Source: Dioscorea cayenensis subsp. rotundata (taxonomy: Eukaryota; Streptophyta; Magnoliopsida; Dioscoreales; Dioscoreaceae). Taken from it: a DNA stretch of 64,000 nt. The notes beneath the pieces are model-generated. The model was not told where the DNA came from. It searched no databases and saw nothing but the letters and a program-made list of their open reading frames with translations. Below, piece after piece: positions 37,445-50,599 of the stretch. The stretch lies in contig NC_052473.1 in assembly GCF_009730915.1 (NCBI RefSeq), positions 18,248,100 through 18,312,099 on the forward strand, written 5' to 3'. The position numbers and the translations under genes were made by a program. Within the stretch, counting starts at the first letter, position 1. Each line of letters begins with the position of its first letter.

Positions 37445-37477
<33 letters not shown>

Positions 37478-37880
37478 TTCTTTCCCTCCAAAACAAAAAT
37501 TAAGAGGGAATTAAAATATATATATATATATATATATTATAGATCTTAAAAATCATAAGCCTATGTAATGAACCACCATCATCATCCTCTATTTTTAATA
37601 TAGTGAAAAAATCTCCCATTTTATTCCTCATGATTATTTCCCTAATTTTGAATTTTTAAAGTAATTAAATTTATATTATCTTATTTTTATTTTATTTTTG
37701 TTTATTTTCATTAATTATTTCTTCTCACAATCACACATTCAAAAGAGATCAAATATATTATTGTGTCATTCAAACAAGTATATATAAAAGGAACATTCAC
37801 AAAGAAAAAAAAAATTAACAAATTAAACAAACATAGAAAAAGAAACACCTCAATGAATCAATAGTTCAATCAATCAGACT
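37064..37880. other. AT-rich intergenic DNA
   Basis: Contains (TA)n runs near 37,450-37,478 and 37,517-37,537. No gene seen. Confidence 0.5.
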
Positions 37881-37890
37881 TAATTTTAGT

Positions 37891-39077
37891 CTATACTGAT
37901 TGACTTGAATGCAGTGTAATATTGCTCTCATCTTCTTCTTTTGCTGCATGGTTTCCTTGCTGACCACCTTCAGGTTCCTGCAATGAAATAACAGTCTCAA
38001 AAGCCCCTACCAAAGCCAACACCCTGTTCTTCCTTGATGCCAACCTGCCTGCCGTCTTTTCGATCACCGCATTGCCGTCCGGTGCCGCCTCCTTCCTTCT
38101 CCCGGCCGGCATTTCCTCCGACTTCTTCACCGTCTATATAAAATAATAATATGTTATAAATACTAACATACTGTCATACGTATCAACTCTTATATCAGAG
38201 TTGACTGTTTAATTCTCTCCTAATACATGATTGAGATATAATAATAAAATAATTTCTCTGCATTGTTAATATAGACGAAGAAAATGATGACTAACATGAT
38301 ATCATATGTAATGATATATACCTCAATATTCTCAGTTTTCATCTCTATATCTACTTGTTCGTCTTCGGCCTTCTTTTCGTCTTCCTCTTTGATAATCTCT
38401 TCCTTATGTTGTTCATGATCTTCTTCTTTAGCCGTCTCTAATACATCGGCCGAAGCTAACTCTTCATGGCGAAGCTCCGGTGCTGGCTCCGGCAACACCG
38501 AGATCTCCTCCAATGCATTATGATGATCTTCGACGGCCACCGGAGTAGTACTCTCAACAAGTTCTTCATGCTTTTCCTCCTCATTAGTATCATTTGGTGC
38601 AACTGTTTCATTGGAGTGATCATCAATGATCACTTCTTCATGTACTTTCTCATGAACCTTATTCTTCACTGGAGTTTTAATTGCTTTAGAAGATGGAAGT
38701 GATCTTGAAGTAGTAGAACTCCTAGTTAGAGTTTTCGAAGCCGAAGTTTTATCCAAAATGGTTCTCGAAAAACTCGTCGATTTAGGCAATGAAGAAGGAG
38801 CTCTCAGGGCTCTATCTTTCAAGGTGGTAGGCATTGGTGATCTTACAAGAGGTTTCTTTGTGGTGGCAATTGAGGTTGAAGATGAAGGTGTTTTAATAGT
38901 TTTAGTAGTGGTATCACCGCGAGAGCTCGCCGGAGACTTGACTTGGCCGGCAATGGGCTTCTCCGGTGTTTTCCGATCTCGCGGTCCCGGTGATGATCTT
39001 GGAGTTCTTCTCCCATGTGGAGTACTAGTATTGCCATTGCTCCTCTCAGAGAGGTTTGAAGGTCTTGTTGTTGCCAT
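37891..39077 (-). CDS. Plant calmodulin-binding-domain protein
   Basis: Two exons, 39,077-38,322 and 38,133-37,891, join in phase (donor GAG|GTATAT, acceptor TATATAG|ACG) to give 332 residues. Residues 1-140 are Ser/Thr/Pro/Lys-rich and disordered (RRTPRSSPGPRDRKTPEKP). Residues 145-252 are strongly acidic (EEDEKKAEDEQVDIEM). Exon 2 holds the conserved C-terminal plant calmodulin-binding domain at about 270-306: AVIEKTAGRLASRKNRVLAL then VGAFETVISLQEPE. The AFETVISLQ core is the hallmark of the family, whose members bind calmodulin and are mostly otherwise uncharacterised. The protein is short for the family and has a single domain. It is probably cytosolic or nuclear. The leader, with possible 5' intron signals, is near 39,180. 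Confidence 0.85.
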
Positions 39078-39239
39078 GAGCTTGTTAATTAACTAAGTAA
39101 TTAAACAAGATAAACATTGCTATTAGTGTTAATTAATGATTGAGAAACATAATTAAGAAAGTTAGGAAGATAATTATACCTTGATTAGAGAAAGAGAGAG
39201 AGGTTGAGAGGTTAATGAGGAGTTTGATTGAGAATGGAA

Positions 39240-40283
39240 GGCATGCTTGAAAGAGAAGGGAAGATGAGATTAATTTGAAGGTTGGAAAGTAAAGGACATG
39301 AAGGTTAGTTAAAGAGTTGTTAAATTTAGTTCATTTGCTAAAGTTGGGTTGGAACTGGTCTAACTAACACCGGAAATATGTCATCATTGACTAAATTTTT
39401 TTGGCAACATGGGCCATTCATAATTCTAGGTAATCCTACCATTAATTTTTTTAATTTATTTTTTTAATTTGCATTTATGGAAAAAAAAAAATCAACACAG
39501 AAACCTTGATTAATTTATTTGATGGAGTTCTTGTTTAGGAAAGTAAGTTGGATAATTAATTCTTTCCCTATATGTATTTTATATATATATATATATATCT
39601 ATATAAGATATATAATTTTGCTTCTTCAAAATATATAAAAATTTATGTTATATTATCGTAAACTTATCTCACCAAATTAAACTGTTTTTGATCCAGTGAT
39701 ACCAATCTCATTACGCAGCAACAAGATGTCTTTTAAAAATTTTTATTAATTATAATTTTAAAAATTAGACTTGATGGTATAGAAAAAAAAAAAAAAAACC
39801 CCTTGGCTATGGGAGAAGTCTTACAATACAATCTCCATATTTGATGAGTAAATGTGCATGAGTCCAATGATCAATTATTACATCCTCCTAAAAAACCAAC
39901 AAATGAGAGAAATTAAAAAATAATTTAAAAAAATTAAAAAATAATTTAAAAAAATTAAAAAATAATTTAAAAAAATTAAAAAATAATTTAACCAAAATGA
40001 TTTTTCAATTCATATTAAAATATAAATTTGAGTGATGAGATAAATTAGGCTAAAATTCCAGTTTTAATGTTTATACAACCATGTTTTATATATATATTTT
40101 TATTACTTGATTTAACAAATAATATTTATGTAATCAATAGCTATATATACAGTTATTGATCTCTAAGTGTATTGAAATCGGTTCCTCAACGAAGACACAA
40201 TATATTTATATCTTATAAAAAAAAAAACATATTCAAAACTTGGTTCATGCATGATAAAGACATATATGTGTTGAAAAAATTAA
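39240..40283. other. AT-rich intergenic DNA with minisatellite
   Basis: No gene seen. The distinct repeat at 39,913-39,989 and (TA)n near 39,579-39,598 are included. Confidence 0.5.
39913..39989. repeat. ~22-bp minisatellite, about 3.5 units
   Basis: The unit AAATTAAAAAATAATTTAAA plus two bases is repeated almost perfectly. Confidence 0.85.
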
Positions 40284-40285
40284 TA

Positions 40286-40532
40286 CTACTCCCTCCGTTC
40301 CTATTTATCTGTCATAAACCCATGTTTCTTTTTATCCGTCATTTTTTAACATAAAAAAATATTTATTATTTTTTTCTTCTAAAATTACCCTAACACTCTA
40401 GAAAAATGTGAAGATATAAATTAGAGTAATTTTAAAAAATTAACTAATTTTTTATTAAATTATGTGAAATAACCAACTTTTTTAGTATATAAGATTCGGT
40501 TATTCATAACAAATAAAAAGAAACGGAGTGGG
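40286..40532. mobile_element. Stowaway-like MITE with TA target duplication
   Basis: The left end CTACTCCCTCCGTTCCTATT and right end AAATAAAAAGAAACGGAGTG form the inverted termini typical of Stowaway (Tc1/mariner) MITEs in plants. TA dinucleotides flank both sides (40,284-40,285 and 40,533-40,534). 247 bp, about 200 bp upstream of the start of the activase-like gene, so it lies in its promoter or leader region. Confidence 0.85.
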
Positions 40533-40735
40533 TATTTTTCAACACATTTCTGACGGGACTTATCTATATTTCATAATATATATATATATATATTACATAA
40601 TTTCTCTTACATTATTTGCTCACGCGCATGTCACGTGCTACCATATCCCAAATGGGAACGGTTATACCTTCAACTTTCTCAAGCTTCGTTCCCCGCCATC
40701 GTCTCTTCTCTTCCTCTCGACAGTGAGAAAAAAAA

Positions 40736-43700
40736 ATGGCGCTTTGCTCCGAGCTTCGCATTCCCTTCCGGCCAATCTCCACAAATTTCAAAGCAACGAA
40801 GAAGATTCCGACAAGGCTCTCATGCTCCCGGCAATCGCCGGACGGTGACGATGAGCCTCCCCGACCATCGGACGGGCTGAAGAAGAGGATCTCGGAGCAA
40901 TCATCGTGGGAGACCAAGGATTTGGAAGGAAGGGATTATCTTTATAGATTAGGGCAAGAGGCTGACAACATGAACATCACCGTCGGGGCGAGAAAGGGCA
41001 TTGTTGATGATCTCTTCGTTGGCAATTTCCTTGGCAGAGATGGTATGTTCGCATTCTACTACTCTTTGTTTGTTCCTATCTGAATTTATTTGTTCAATTT
41101 TCCCTAAATTTCCTTTTTTTCTTGGAATTTTGGCAGCGGATATAGTGTTTGATTACAGGCAGAAGGTCACTAGGTCATTCCAGTATCTCCAGGGGGATTA
41201 CTACATCGCCCCTTTGTTCTTGGTGAGTTGATTTTGTCTATGAATGGAGAGATGATCTACTGTTGTTCTAGATTTTTGTGGAAGAGAACTGTCTTGTGTT
41301 TCTAGTTCTTGTTATTAGCTTTAAGTGATGCTCAGAGTTTAATAGAGAGAAAGATGGAGAGCAACCAAACCAAGTCGTAATCCAAAGAGTGACCTTTGAC
41401 TAAACATTGCTTGGTTTTTTGGTTGCTGTTGCATTGAGTCATTGACAGTGTAATTAGGGATAGAAGTTAGAACCCTAACAATCTAACTATTCTAGCATTA
41501 TGAGTTACAGCTACAGAGATTTTTTGGATAAATGTATATTTGATTGCCTTATTTTAATGCTGTATTGCATGATATATAAGGATTTAATGATTAGATTTTG
41601 ATTGTTTGATATTTTTGCATATAGTTTGTGACTGGAGAGTTTCCATTGGTGAAATTCCAGGGCTTTTGTTACTGTATCACCTTTTTTATTATAAAGGAAT
41701 AAGAAGCAATTCTTGTGCTATGTTCTTTTGAATATGTGCTTTCTTGGTCTATCCGCATTTCAGTATATATTTTTGTGCGGGTGATTGTTATTACATTATA
41801 GTTTAAATATATGCTCTGTGGTCAAATATTTACTGATGTTTCCCCATTTGATTCACTATATCTATCTGTTCTACAGGACAAAGTTGGTAAGCTCTGTGAA
41901 CCTTTGTTGGGGGTTAGCACTTTGCTAGCATGACATTTTATGAGGTAGCAGATTAATAAGAAAAGTGAACCATTAAAATATCTTACACTGGCTTTCTCCA
42001 AATAATCTGAACAATATGTGCTTGATTTGTGTTTAGGTTTATGTAGAAATTTTATTTTCTTTCATTCATAGTATGTAATAAAAAATTCAGATGTTCAGTT
42101 AAAGCAAAATAAATATTTTATTATCTCCTTAGAACCGTTGCTTTATATCAGGAAGCTGTTGCATAGATAATTTTATTGTATTGGTATAAAACCTTTTATA
42201 TTAAGCCAGGAAGAGAGAAAGAGCACTCAATAAGACCTAGATCATAAAATCAGTTCAATACAGTTCCTTGCTTAGTATGTCTAACATCTTTTGCCAGTCA
42301 CCAATAAGCTTAGCTTGTCAAAAATCAGAGTAGTTTGAGGCAACAATTCCAGAATTTTCTTAATGTTTTAAAGAAATTGGTTATGAGATTCCGTTGCTGT
42401 TAAATAGAAGGATGGAATTTAATTAATGAAAGAAATAGCGCATTATATAACCTTTGTCTGCAGCTTTTGAAGAATTCAACACAAGATATATATTTTTCCT
42501 CATGTATCTTAATATGTACCTTTTTTTATTTTCTCTCGCAGCTTGTCACATCGTGAAGAACTATATTGCTCATCTTCTCGACATCAAGGTTCCATTGATA
42601 TTGGGTAATTCATGATGTTATTTTAATAGTTAAATACATGACTGCCCATCTATCTTGATTTTGACTTTCTCAATCTGAGAAGCATAACTTTAAAATGGCT
42701 TTTGCTTCTAGTGGGTAATATGTATGACATACATGTCATGTGATCCGGCCTCATCAGAATCGAATCCTGTGAATTGATAATTTGTGATTAGCAATATTTG
42801 TCTTGAAAAATTTGAATTCTGCTTCCAGTGGGTAACATGTGCATATTTTGTGACACCATCCCCATGACTAGACCATTAGTTTCTATTAATGATTCAAAGA
42901 GAAGCCATTTTGGCCTACCCATTCACTATATACGATTTCTTTTGCTATTCATGAAACTGAATGTAGTAATCATTTTATTTGACTTAACTGTTCGTGGAGG
43001 TAGAAACACCATCTATTGCAATCTGCTGATTGAGTTGCAAAAATTTTTGAGCTTTTAGGTTTTAGGTAAATCTTTGTGCCCTCCTTGATCAACCTTTACT
43101 TGCTTTTTCTTTTTCACTAACATTGCACGTGTCAATAATTTGTTATCAAGAATTGTCTTTCTTATTTTTGGTTGGTTCTGTCATCTTAAGAATAATTTTA
43201 TATTTCATTCTTTCTTATATATATTTTTTCAACTTGAAAATATAGTCCTTTGCCTTTAATTTTGTGTTTTATTATTTACATGATGTTTGGCACATGCACC
43301 AAGGTGTTGGAAGTTCCATATCTTAGGTCATATAATACTTACTATTTGATTCTTTTAGGTGTCTGGGGTGGTAAAGGACAGGGGAAGACATTTCAAACAG
43401 AACTTATCTTTCGGGCAATGGACATTGAGCCTGTCATCATGTCTGCAGGCGAACTGGAATCAGAGAGAGCAGGTAAGTGGGGACCTATATCATTGTTTGC
43501 GATGGACCTTAATTTCTCTTGAAAATCTTGCTGCATTGCAATGTTTCTTCTTAGAATGACAAGAAATTAACTCTTTATAGCATAAGAAGAAATCTCAAAT
43601 TTTGTATAAATCAGCAACTGTGGGCTCTCCATTTGAATGCTCTTGCCCATGGAGCATGGACCAAAGCAATTTTTTTTTCTTTTAATTTGCAAATGGGTGC

Positions 43701-43758
43701 TGTTTTTCTTAAAATAATGCTCAAAAGAGACACATGAATGTTTAATCTTTCTAATATA

Positions 43759-43803
<45 letters not shown>

Positions 43804-46297
43804 CTTTTATCTTCACAATCAAGATGAACCTAGAGGAAAGAAGGGGAAATTTCTATGATGTGTATGAAATTATACTGAATGGTATCATCATTAGAATTGA
43901 CCAAAGAAGAAAGGAAGACATTTTAGCACGCCAGATATTTGAAGTCCCTTGGGTCAAATAATTTTAAATATTTCTCACATATGCATCATTTGGCTAAAAG
44001 ATTGTCAATCAATTCTCTCTTTTTTTTAAAAAAATTTATTTATACATGTTTAATGGGTAAACTCATAGGAATGGAAGAAGCTTATCATTAAAAGAAACTG
44101 ATTTTCATGAGATTATGTGTATCATTTTTTCCCCCAGGAGAACCAGGGAGGCTTATACGTGAACGATATAGAACAGCTTCCCAGGTGATCCAAAACCAAG
44201 TAAGAAGCACTTGTATTTTAACAACAATTTAATCTTCAGCTATTCTGTGTTACAATTTTCATTACTATTTGCACTTTCGGTACAAATGATTTAGGTCACT
44301 TAAGGTAACTTATGCTTCATCTTGAATTTAAGAATCTCAACTTCTTTATTTGCATATATTATAGCAATGCAACATGTTTTTATCTTCCACTTATAATAAT
44401 TTGGTTTGCAATATTTTTATTTTCTTGTATTGCACCATCAGCACCACATAGGATCTTATAAGCACAATTAAAAGAAAAATTAAAAGAAAAATAAAAAGCA
44501 CATTGAAGATAATATACCAAAATAAGAAAAAATGATTAGATGAAACTGAAAGTGAAGCTAATTAGCTACAAACATGTTAGTGAATTAATAAATTTTCTCA
44601 CAGAATTACTGTATGCTCAAGGCAATATATTATTCATGCCTTAGACTCCATTATTTTTGGGGCAGGGAAAGATGAGTTGCTTGATGATAAACGATATTGA
44701 TGCTGGTCTAGGAAGATTTGGTGAGATTTCCGCTTCAATTCTGTATTATATATTCATCCCAATTTATGTGCAATGAGGAAGACCACAAGAGCATGTGTAA
44801 TATAGATTGTGGCTAAAATGTTATGTAGATTTTTTGATAACCTTGCAGGCTTCTTCTTCAAATTCCTCCTCTTACCTCTCTTTTTTCTGAAGTTTCACCC
44901 AGTTGTGAATTTTTAATTTAAAATTCAATTTATTACTGTTGGAAATTTAGTTGGTTGAAAAAAAAGAACTATCTGTACTCCATTCTCTGAGTAGTGTTTT
45001 ATTCATTTCATGTGTGTCCATGTAGGAAACACACAAATGACTGTCAACAATCAAATTGTGGTTGGAACACTGATGAACCTATCAGATAATCCTACAAGGG
45101 TGAGCATTGGACAAAAATGGAGAGAATTTGATGTAACCCATAGAGTGCCCATCATAGTTACTGGAAATGATTTTTCAACACTTTATGCACCCTTGATTCG
45201 GGAGGGGAGAATGGAGAAGTTCTATTGGTGCGCATCTTTATTGATATTTTATTATGTATATTCTAAACTGCACTTATCTGTCGATCACAATTTCAGAATT
45301 CTAATCACTGGTAAATTTATCAGTTATTTTTATCTTGTGCTGGATCAGGCAGCCGGACCGTGAAGATATCGTCAACATTGTTCATAAGATGTATGCTAAA
45401 GATGGTATATCTAAGGAGGAAGTAGAAACTGTTGTAGATGCTTTTCCTAACCAAGGTATTTCTCTGGTTTACAATTAAACTGTTCCTTAATACCTTCAGA
45501 TTTTTAGCACGACTAAATACTCACAGAGACATCAAGTACAAATCTCTACTAGTCAATTGAATGTCAGTCTTCATAACTTCATGGTTATGTTTATACTTGT
45601 CTTTTTTTTTAAATTATTCTAAAATATAACACTTCTATCGATCTATTCATTTACTATCTGTTGTGCAGCTTTAGATTTTTATGGAGCTCTCAGATCCAGG
45701 ACATATGATCAGTCAATTTCCAAGGTCTTTAACAATTTGGCGAATATAAATATTTCATTGTTCTTTGAAAAGCTTAGTTGATATATTCCCATATGCCAAT
45801 CCTTAGCTTGTGATAACTGCTTTCATATTTAACATTTGAGAAGCAATTAATTCCTAATATTTTTTTCCCAATACTTTTTGATGCTTTCATTTCTAGTATC
45901 ACCAACAAATGAATTCTCTCTTTGAACAAACAAGACATGTCTTTATTTATTTATTTATTTTATTTTACAGTGGGTAAATGATATTGGTGGCTATGAAAAT
46001 CTCGGCAAAACACTTCTCAAAGGAAGGAAATCTGGGGATCTTCAGACATTTGTTCCACCAGAGGTACAAAGTTCTTATGCAGAATTACAGTGTTTCAAAG
46101 GTTACCGAACAATTTGCAACACAAAATTTACTGCATAAATAAATCAATGAACTTGCCTTTGAATCTAATTTGAATACTTCATCAAACAGCAAACTGTGGA
46201 AGCTTTGCTTGAATCCGGACATTCGCTTATCCGGGAGCAGCAACTGATTGTGAATTCCAGACTGTCAAAGGAATACATGAAGAACATAGATGATTAA
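40736..46297 (+). CDS. Rubisco activase-like AAA+ ATPase, plastid-targeted
   Basis: Twelve exons join in phase to 420 residues: 40,736-41,042; 41,137-41,222; 41,877-41,886; 42,542-42,604; 43,359-43,472; 44,138-44,199; 44,666-44,720; 45,026-45,227; 45,349-45,455; 45,669-45,724; 45,971-46,063; 46,190-46,297. All junctions are GT-AG. Walker A is GGKGQGKT (159-166), Walker B CLMINDID (219-226), and the sensor region is VPIIVTGNDFSTLYAPLIR. The order matches Rubisco activase, including MSAGELES and GRMEKFYW. The Ser/Arg-rich, acid-poor start MALCSELRIPFRPISTNF looks like a plastid transit peptide. It is closer in style to the divergent activase homologue found in Arabidopsis as At1g73110 than to true RCA, with no redox-type C-terminal extension. 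Whether it acts on Rubisco is unknown. Exon 3 is only 10 nt. Confidence 0.88.
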
Positions 46298-46299
46298 GA

Positions 46300-48290
46300 A
46301 TGCGCAAGCATTGATTATTAATTACTGTATGAAATGTTTCTCAGATTAGTACACAAAAAATGAGTATTGGTTGAAATTGTTTCTCAGAACAATGTCAGAT
46401 GTTGTGTACAGTGTGGAAATCAAATGTTTTTAAGGCGAGTTTTGATGCTCGTATTTGATCGATGAAAAATGCCGACAATATCATGATCTTGTATACATAC
46501 TGAAATTCATATACTATTTCTCCAACAACATTGAATCTGAAAACATCATTTTTACTTATTCATTGCAGTAGAGAAAGAAGTGGCACTTTATCTGTTCATA
46601 AGATACTAATGTTAATCAACAAAGCAAGTACTTCGACATCTTGAAACAAACCCGAGGTAGCATACAAGTTATGAACAAACCATACATGAAAATTTTATTT
46701 CGTTTATCGAACAAGACACTAGGCTGTGTACACAACATGTGGCAGCACAACAATATTAATTTGATAAAAGAAAAAGGTGTAGTTCATGTGTATATCTGTC
46801 ATTTTTATTGACACTACATTGGAAAGAAATGCAAAACCATTGTAATAAAACAAAATAAAATTCAAGTTTTCGAAAGATGAACAGACAAGCCATACGAGAA
46901 GGGCATTGTATACAATGTTTATTCCTTGCATATTGCGCCGTACCTGAAGAAAAAGAATAAATTTGTAAGAAACTTGACACAAATTCAACAGCTTCACTCT
47001 TTCAAAATTAGGTAGCATGACATCAGCCTCAGCTTGTACAGAAAAAATTTCAGAGGTGAAAACAAAATCCCATTTTAAGTCAGCCAAACAAGATAAAACT
47101 TTGAGCTTAAGTACCTAATTATGTTGCTAACCTGCTATTTCCTTAATAACACAGCAGAAAAGGTATTCTGTATCGATGTTGTAATTGGAAAACATATTTA
47201 AATTATATATATATTTACACACATAAAAGAGAATCAAAGTTCAAAGCAGGCCAAATATTAAACTAATAACTCTACCAGAAGATTAGGATAAATATATAAA
47301 ATCATCTCTGCTTTGGGATTTAGACAACAATACAAACAATAAGTGCATACAGGACTAAATATTCTGCATAAGTATAAACAAGAATAAACAGATAGTCAAA
47401 TAGACAATTCAATTCCAAACTATATAGAAATTTTAAACAGTAGAATCAACAATGATACATCAATTGATTAAATTTCAGGATTTCAGCTATTGATTAAATT
47501 AACTTTCCTCCACTAGCATAAATTCTATGTCAAGTCTATAATGGAGAAGTAGCGAATTTCAAGCATGTACAACAAATTTTAAAGTAATCAGATATAAGTT
47601 ATACAATTAGAGCACTCCATAAACACAGCAATTCTAGTAAAGTACCAAACAGCCTTGCTTTCTTTTGATGAAAAATATAAGTTTTACAAGTGGAAGAAAT
47701 TGACCTTTCACAACTGCCACCAGAACAAATCATTTTTACTCAAATATCACAAAGTCTCATGCGTTTGTAAATGATATAAAAGTATCACATCTTCAACCAA
47801 AATTAGAATTTGCAACCTGACTTGAGTAGTATGTTGGCATCTTACATCCATTTAAAGGCAGCATGAATATGAAATGCAACACAGAATATTGCTTATCTCA
47901 TTTAAATATATAAACAAAAATTTGATGACCTTGAATTCAGTGATAGATGCTTACATGTCTAAATGCCGCAATAGAGATGCTTCAGCAAAAACATAGACAA
48001 TTAAGTCTCATTTAAGATGTCATTGAGCCACTAATACATGAGAGTTCAAAGAACTTTCCTTGCAATATGATACAAACATCATTAATTACCAACTAAGACA
48101 GAACAAGTCTAAAGAAGACCAGGAACACCTAGCATGCATAAGATTCGAATTTCTGAATTGAAATTAATAACAAGATAAAAATTTCCCAAAAAGGAGACAT
48201 GAAATGGTATTGCAATGTCACACCATGGAAAACATCCATGGAAATGTTGATGATACACCGTTACCCCATGAAACTTATAGAACATATTTG
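46300..48290. other. Intergenic or untranslated region, no gene supported
   Basis: AT-rich DNA between the activase-like gene and the ADA1-like locus. A 122-codon - strand frame (47,087-46,719) has no recognisable domain and turns into low-complexity Phe/Leu. The first ~150 bases are likely 3' untranslated sequence of the activase-like gene. Confidence 0.4.
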
Positions 48291-48671
48291 TACCTATAAC
48301 AAGTAACACGAGAGCATTGCTGCAAAACTGTCTTCAGATTCCATCCGCATTGACTGCAAGTTACACAAAGGATTGACTTGTTGGTTCAAGTGGCGAGCAA
48401 GTCCCTATTGAATGTTACTGTACAACATACGGACAGAATAGAAGGGTTTTCTAACTCCATCAGGAAAGATAAATCTGACAGACTTGTTATTCTTCAGGAG
48501 TGGAATTCTACAGAATCTTTTCCTCTGACATGGAGTTACAATAAAGGAATGGTTTTTTATGCCACAGAGCATTCATTTAACTGGACTAGCACCGAAGACC
48601 CAGCCCTTGGATTTCAGAAATGAAAATGCATCATGATTTCAGAAGACCCAGAGATTTGGTGTGGGTCTGTC

Positions 48672-49807
48672 TTATTCTTCAAATGAATGAAGACATATTT
48701 TCTCAAGAAGCAATGGCCAGTCTTCCCCAAGTTGACAAGGGTTTAACGCCATAGCCACCTTAAAATCCTGAAGAGATATTGGACTGTGGTTTTCCTGCTT
48801 ATGCACAATCTCGAAAGGTCCAACGTTATTTTGTATGTACATGTGGCTTCCTTGCCAAACACCATTGATAGGTTTCCCATGAGACTGCAGCTTGAACATT
48901 GGCTGCTTTAACAGTTCCTGGCCTGTCCTTGCTCTTAACAAATCAACCGATGAGCTAATCAACTGCTTCAAGTATGCATCCAGACCATAATTCAGTAGAT
49001 TGGCACAGTCAATTGTCACTCCTCCCAATCCATGCCCTTGTGCGATTTTTCCATCCGTGTTCTTAAATCCTCAGAATTGCACAATTCACCACAATTATAA
49101 CTGGTAACAGAACCAACAGTGCCACCACTGATATTCAAAGGCAAAGATCTTCGAGCCCCACCTACACTAGCAGCACAAAAGGGAATTCCAAGCGGAGCCA
49201 GGAGAGGACGACCTCTAATGCATTCAAAATCATCTTTTCGTCCCACATCTTCCTGGTCATCAACAGCAGCCACCTCGACCAGACTCTTGCCATGTAACGA
49301 AAACTGGTTGTGCAGCAAAGGCTTGTCCGTCCGCTGCCTCTTTTGAAGCCGCTCTGCACTGCCTGATTGATGATACTGTGCTGGTCTTTTTAAAACAATG
49401 GAGCTCAAGTCACCGTCCCGCCGTGCAACAATCTCACTGGGTGGTACAGGACTAGGCCGATCTTTGTTAGACCTTGATCTGCATGGGGAAAATGGCAATG
49501 CCTCGCCATTGGACAGGTGGGACAACCGCTTATCATGAGTGACTGGGGGTGGGATTTTTGCATGAAATGCATTCCTGAGGACAGCCCTAATGAGCTGGTT
49601 GTGCAGCATGACATTTTCTCGGCCAAGAATTGAAATGCAAAGTTTGTCGAATTCATGTTTGCCTAGTTTCTGTGAAAGCAACCGATTGAGGTGATCGAAG
49701 TACCGATGGGCCCGATCAGGGCCAAGTTTTTTAACAATCTGGGACTTCAAATCACTAAGATTGATCCGAGATTGCTGCGGTGGGAGTGGCAACGATGTTG
49801 GCGGCAT
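48672..49807 (-). CDS. ADA1/HFI1-like SAGA coactivator subunit, one frameshift
   Basis: A structural subunit of the SAGA histone-acetylation coactivator (SAGA-Tad1 family), nuclear. It starts MPPTSLPLPPQQSRINLSDL. The N-terminal Tad1 region follows with FDHLNRLLSQKLGKHEFDKL and ENVMLHNQLIRAVLRNAFHA. The middle has a Ser/Arg-rich linker and KRQRTDKPLLHNQFSLHGK. The C-terminal half, in another frame, reads TIDCANLLNYGLDAYLKQLI and PISLQDFKVAMALNPCQLGE to the stop at 48,672. The frame is lost at 49,046-49,050, where five A (on the - strand) stand where six are needed. The paralogue at 25-26 kb keeps the longer phasing there. With the missing base the protein would be 378 residues, a normal family length. 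A 5' leader and intron lie at about 49,830-50,560 (donor near 50,386). This is probably a homopolymer error in a working gene; a recent pseudogene is possible. Confidence 0.78.
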
Positions 49808-49829
49808 CTCTCAGTGAACAGTAGCCATT

Positions 49830-50590
49830 CAATCTCACTAAATCAATCACAATTAAGCTAATTATACTCCCCTTCTCACTGTTCACTTCATCTAAGCTAC
49901 CCACATATCAAAATATGTTCCTTTTCAATCTCAGAACAGCCTCCAAATCACTGGAAGAGGGCAATGCAGCTAAAAATCTCATCTTTTCCGCTTTAAACCC
50001 TAGAACGGGAAATAATAACCGAAAACCTCAAGTCAGTAACCAAATATAAGAATGCCAAAATTCACCAAAAAATTAAATCTTTAAAAATGAAAATTCCAAC
50101 ACAAACAGATCAGAACCCTAATCAAAACATCAATCCAAGAAAAAAGAACCAAATTGGGATACTTTGAGCTTAAAAAAAAGCCTCATTTCAATTGATAATC
50201 GCGAAGATGAAGCTCGGGAAGACCCACACGGAAGTTCCTCGATCGGGAAATCCACTTCACTCCGGCAGATCGCGGTGGGACCCAGTTCGGATTCAGTACG
50301 AAAACTCGAAGCAAAACAGAGAAAGAGCACGAAAACGAAGCCAAAAACAAGATACCGGATAATATGAAAGGAAGCCCAAGCTGACCTAATGGAGTTCTCG
50401 AAGTAGAACGTGAGAGATACTGAGACTCGCCGAACGAGAAGTAGCTTCTCCGATTCCACTCACTCCACTGCGTCTTCTGGCGAGCTTCACTCCGCTCAAC
50501 TTCGCCTTTGCCTCTCGATTTCAATCTCTCAATTCCTCGCGATCGGGGGAAAGAGCTCGAGCTCGCTGCTACTTCTCTCTCTCTTTCTCT
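49830..50590 (-). other. 5' leader and leader intron of the ADA1-like gene
   Basis: On the - strand, a GC-richer leader (about 50,560-50,390) ends at AACTCCATTAG|GTCAGC, a possible donor. An AT-rich stretch then leads to the start codon at 49,807. The same arrangement is recognisable at 27,250-26,530 beside the pseudogene, so leader and intron were duplicated with the coding part. Confidence 0.5.
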
Positions 50591-50599
50591 TGTTTTGAG

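Noticed and set aside
45010-45363. 117-codon frame starting MCVHVGNTQMT
   Set aside because: Read-through of intron on both sides of exon 8 of the activase-like gene, not a separate gene.
46719-47087. 122-codon - strand frame between the activase-like and ADA1-like genes
   Set aside because: The second half is low-complexity and no domain is visible; probably non-coding.
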